Assembly: GCA_054661495.1 (NCBI GenBank) | Contig: BAAFSQ010000063.1 | Location: 1-47,110, forward strand | Origin: Zygophlyctis sp. KS116 | Taxonomy: Eukaryota > Chytridiomycota | Direction of reading: 5' to 3' | Length of the DNA stretch: 47,110 nucleotides | In this document: positions 44,541 through 47,110 of the stretch, one piece after another | Layout of the letters: every line of letters starts with the position of its first letter | Numbering within the stretch: the first letter of the stretch is position 1 | The notes under the pieces: model-generated | Seen by the model: the letters and a program-made list of their open reading frames with translations, nothing else | What the model was told of the DNA's origin: nothing | Databases searched by the model: none | Translations under genes and position numbers: made by a program

Positions 44541-44694
44541 CTACCAATTAAAAAGGGAAATTATGCCTTGTCTAGCAACTGTGAAAGATGATATCCACTC
44601 ATTTCAGTTTAGTCTTGAACCCTTCCCGGTGCCACATGAATGAAGTTGGCCGCTCATCTATTTTTAGTTCCAGCGGCAACTATTCTGATTGAAA

Positions 44695-45328
44695 ATGATT
44701 TTCTATTCATTGCTCCTAGTTTTTGGCATTCATCGATGCATTGCTAAACCACTTGTATTTCCATCTGATGAGTTTAGATCCAAGGCTTTAAATCTTATTG
44801 AAGACTGTAAGTACTTTATTACTCATTCTAGACCAAAATATTGACTCTCCAGATGAATTTGTTACTAATGCTATTCTAAATATTCAAAGTGTAGCTTTAA
44901 ATGGACCAATGGATCCAGATGCATTAGATATTTGGCTTGACAGACTAGATCAAAGTATTAACCGGGCTGATAAGGCTGATAAGTATTCTAGTCTTAAATC
45001 TGAAGCCAATGCTTTAAAAGGATTAGATCCTATAACTGGATCTACTATTGTTGATAATCCTGGAGAAGGAAATGGTAAAATTCAAGGAGGCACATCTGCT
45101 CAAGGAACACCTGTTCAAGGATCACCAACACCTGTAATCCCATCAACAACAGTAACAGCAATTACCCCCACAACTAATATAGTAACCGCTTCACAAAATG
45201 TCTCAAAAACAACATCTGCAATAGTAACAGGAAAACCTAGGGGACTCCCTTTCCAACCTCAATCCGCAGGTTCAAGTACAATATTCGATTTTGGGCTATG
45301 TAGCATTATATTTATTTTATTCTTTTAA
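44695..45328 (+). CDS. Predicted GPI-anchored secreted protein
   Basis: Two exons, 44695-44806 and 44832-45328 (intron 25 nt), give 202 aa. It has an N-terminal signal peptide (FYSLLLVFGIHRCIA), a helical middle, and a Thr/Ser/Pro-rich stalk (about residues 125-175) suited to O-glycosylation. The tail ends in a small-residue stretch SAGSS followed by the hydrophobic FGLCSIIFILFF, the classic GPI-attachment layout. Likely a wall or zoospore-surface protein; no adhesin or enzyme domain is recognised. It ends 5 bp from the stop of the convergent gene. Confidence 0.75.
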
Positions 45329-45333
45329 AACAG

Positions 45334-45927
45334 TTAATCAGATCCTTTAAGAAATAGTAATAATTGAGCACCTTCTGAACAATTTCCATGATTACCTTTG
45401 GACCATATATTTTTAATACCCGTAGAGTCTGGACATAAATTTGTTGGAGAAAATGGAGGAGTTGGTAATAGTCCAAATTCACTTTTTTTAATTATCCTTG
45501 TTCCATCAAAGGTACAAGGATGAACCAATTCCACTTTAGCAGCAAATTTCCCAATTAAATTAGATAGATCCATCCCCGACTTTTTTATCAATTGGAATAA
45601 GCGTTGTCTTGTCTTTCTAACAATCTAATATTATGATTGCATTCATACCTTTTCCATTCCATGTCTGGAAATCTTTCTAGTCTCTAGTTTTCGTACACAA
45701 GCGAATTGATCGTATTTTCTTCTATTGTATTGATCTACCTTGAGATCATGATGAATGTTTGAAACAAAATCTGTTGGGGATGTACAAACTGAAAACGATG
45801 ACATAAGTCTATTTGTAGGGTTATAGGACCGGTTTAAATCTTGGTTAATACATGACTGATGTGAATATGGATGAAATACAGGGCTAATCAAGACAGGGTC
45901 TGTTTGCATTCCTTTTTCATGAAGCAT
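45334..45927 (-). CDS. Orphan protein, two exons
   Basis: Two exons, 45927-45649 and 45624-45334 joined by a 24-nt GTATGA...TTAG intron, give 189 aa from the Met at 45927 (MLHEKGMQTDPV). The longer frame to 46119 would overlap the divergent secreted gene and is rejected. The C-terminal half looks folded (GMDLSNLIGKF, VHPCTFDGTRI, FGLLPTPPFSP). Spliced continuity between two open frames supports a real gene. No family is recognised. Confidence 0.6.
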
Positions 45928-46032
45928 TTTGACTCGAGTATTTTTAATTTCAGCAGACAATGGCTCCGACTTACGGAAATTAGACCGCTGGACAATCAAC
46001 CAGATTAGGAGCTGGGATGGGGTGACAAGGTG

Positions 46033-46074
46033 AAAAGAAAATTTGAAAAAAGAAAATTTGAAAAAGAAAATTTT
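46033..46074 (+). repeat. Short tandem repeat AAAGAAAATTTG
   Basis: About three imperfect copies of a 13-14 bp unit (AAAAGAAAATTTGA) stand 33-75 bp upstream of the Gly/Tyr-rich secreted gene start, in its promoter or 5'UTR. It is low-complexity sequence; no function is claimed. Confidence 0.7.
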
Positions 46075-46106
46075 TAAATCGCTAGAAAAATTTGTTGGAA
46101 ATAAAA

Positions 46107-46970
46107 ATGAAATCTGCAATCATCGTCTCAATGCTCCTGTCGCTTGTCCTCTCTGCAAACCAGTATGATCAGAAATATGATCAGTCAGTTGTGCGTCATG
46201 TCGACGGATTGGTTAAAGCAATGCAATTTGAATTCTCAAAAGTTTTGGATGATCAGTTTGATCAAGGTCAGAATGCAGCTTCAACAGAATCTGAAAAGAA
46301 ACCTCTAGGAAACTCTAAGCATTGGATGGGTGGCTATGGCGGATATGGAATGGGTGGCTATGGTGGATATGGAATGGGTGGCTATGGTGGATATGGCGGA
46401 TACGGTATGGGTGGTATGTATGGAATGGGTGGTATGTACCCTTACTATGGATATGGTGGAATGTACCCTTATTATGGATATGGTGGAATGGATGGAAACC
46501 CTTGGTCAATGTGGAAAAGATCAATGGATTCTTCTTCTGATGAGGATACATTGAAACAACAGATCAAGGCCGAATTTAACAGTCAAGTGCTTAAACCATT
46601 CAGAAGTGGTGCATTGAAGATTGTTCAAGAAGAAACTAATGTTGTTGAATCCAGAAATAGTATGAATAAGCGTGATGGGGGTGTAACAGAAGCTGCAAAA
46701 TCAGCTGGCAAATCAGTTGTAGAGTCTACAAGATCATACTTTTCAAAAATAGGATCAGTCCTCAAGGCATCTTTTGTATCAATAAAGGAAAAATTGCAAA
46801 ATCTTTTCAAATATCTCATGGAATCTGTCGTTAAATTCAAGGAAAATGGTTTACTCTCAAAGGTGTTTACTAAAAAGGGTGCATTAGTTGTAGGGGGAGT
46901 TCTTAGCTTGGGAGCAATCATATTCTTTTTCAGAAAACTTTTTACTAAAAATAATGAAGAACTCGATTAA
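46107..46970 (+). CDS. Gly/Tyr-rich secreted or membrane proprotein
   Basis: A single exon of 287 aa from ATG 46107. A signal peptide covers residues 1-17 (IIVSMLLSLVLSA). Residues 74-129 are a low-complexity block of MGGYGGYG and MYPYYGYGG repeats. Two Kex2-type sites, WKR at 136-138 and NKR at 187-189, divide the protein into three segments. An amphipathic Lys/Ser-rich segment (195-255) and one membrane helix (about 258-275, LVVGGVLSLGAIIFFF) end it, with a short acidic tail. Gly-Tyr repeats of this sort occur in structural wall or spore-coat proteins and in some antimicrobial peptide precursors. Role unknown. It is the last gene before the right terminal repeat. Confidence 0.75.
   Translation: MKSAIIVSMLLSLVLSANQYDQKYDQSVVRHVDGLVKAMQFEFSKVLDDQFDQGQNAASTESEKKPLGNSKHWMGGYGGYGMGGYGGYGMGGYGGYGGYGMGGMYGMGGMYPYYGYGGMYPYYGYGGMDGNPWSMWKRSMDSSSDEDTLKQQIKAEFNSQVLKPFRSGALKIVQEETNVVESRNSMNKRDGGVTEAAKSAGKSVVESTRSYFSKIGSVLKASFVSIKEKLQNLFKYLMESVVKFKENGLLSKVFTKKGALVVGGVLSLGAIIFFFRKLFTKNNEELD
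46322..46498 (+). repeat. In-frame Gly-Gly-Tyr coding repeats
   Basis: Tandem copies of an 18-24 bp unit encode MGGYGGYG four times, then GGMYGMGGM and two exact copies of GMYPYYGYG. The copies are nearly identical at DNA level, so the array is young and could vary in number between strains. The region is also open in other frames only because of the repeat. Confidence 0.85.
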
Positions 46971-47033
46971 ATTTAATAAATTTAATTTTTCAATTTGCAT
47001 TTTTCTAATTTTAATCTCAATTATATAATTGTT

Positions 47034-47110
47034 TACAAATTAACAATAATTTATTCACTCAACTACATTAAATATCTGCATGATGTAATATCGCCTTGTT
47101 GACTTACTTT
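47034..47110 (-). repeat. Right terminal inverted repeat (77 bp)
   Basis: Exact reverse complement of bases 1-77. See the left copy. The adjacent 63 bp (46971-47033) are AT-rich untranslated sequence after the Gly/Tyr-rich gene. Confidence 0.95.

Noticed and set aside
46315-46554. His- and Trp-rich reading frames over the Gly-Tyr repeat
   Set aside because: They arise only because a short repeat is open in several frames; the sense frame has the signal peptide and downstream coding.

Overview
This 47.1 kb window is a nuclear contig from a compact, AT-rich genome of an early-diverging, flagellated fungus. Fungal features are a full-length chitin synthase of the class IV type, a Yap-type bZIP protein, PET127, a Ran1-type kinase and a GPI-anchored secreted protein. 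Flagellar features are DZIP1/Iguana, enkurin and BBS5, all intact, plus tubulin cofactor D. Together with the density and very short introns this points to a zoosporic lineage such as Cryptomycota/Rozella or a chytrid. A Rozella-like organism is my best guess, but the sequence alone does not prove the genus.

There are 29 intact protein genes and two broken copies, and no stretch over about 300 bp lacks a gene. I resolved 75 spliceosomal introns in intact genes from frame continuity and protein family matches. Of these, 74 are 23-34 nt long (mostly 24-29) and one is 53 nt. Spacing between genes is as small as 5-12 bp, and one convergent pair overlaps by 9 bp. No tRNA, rRNA, transposon ORF or CRISPR was seen.

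Layout. 178-1252 (+): lipase. 1352-13949 (-): seven genes, namely a Cys-rich zinc-module protein, a Ran1-like kinase, EDC3, VPS27, chitin synthase and DZIP1, with very small gaps. 14209-20574 (+): cullin-4, a 94-residue bZIP, tubulin cofactor D. 20604-25606: an orphan, an acyltransferase, PET127 and succinyl-CoA ligase beta. 25644-33736: a rearranged block with two inverted CBS-domain paralogues, a duplicated two-way promoter around a decayed gene, a DUF4203 membrane protein, enkurin, a second acyltransferase and ERCC8/CSA. 33749-39490 (+): a MYND protein, GDP-L-fucose synthase, an egghead/BRE-3-like glycosyltransferase and BBS5. 39482-46970: a secreted protein, CAND1 (-), a GPI protein, an orphan and a Gly/Tyr-rich secreted protein.

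Functional themes. The cilium (DZIP1, enkurin, BBS5, cofactor D). Cullin-RING ligase 4 (CUL4, its substrate receptor CSA, its exchange factor CAND1), though not adjacent. Cell surface and glycans (chitin synthase, GDP-fucose synthase, GT2 enzyme, secreted and GPI proteins). The most unusual structures are the 77-bp inverted repeat at the two contig ends (probably an assembly-graph effect), the mosaic CBS paralogues, and the duplicated promoter flanking a pseudogene.
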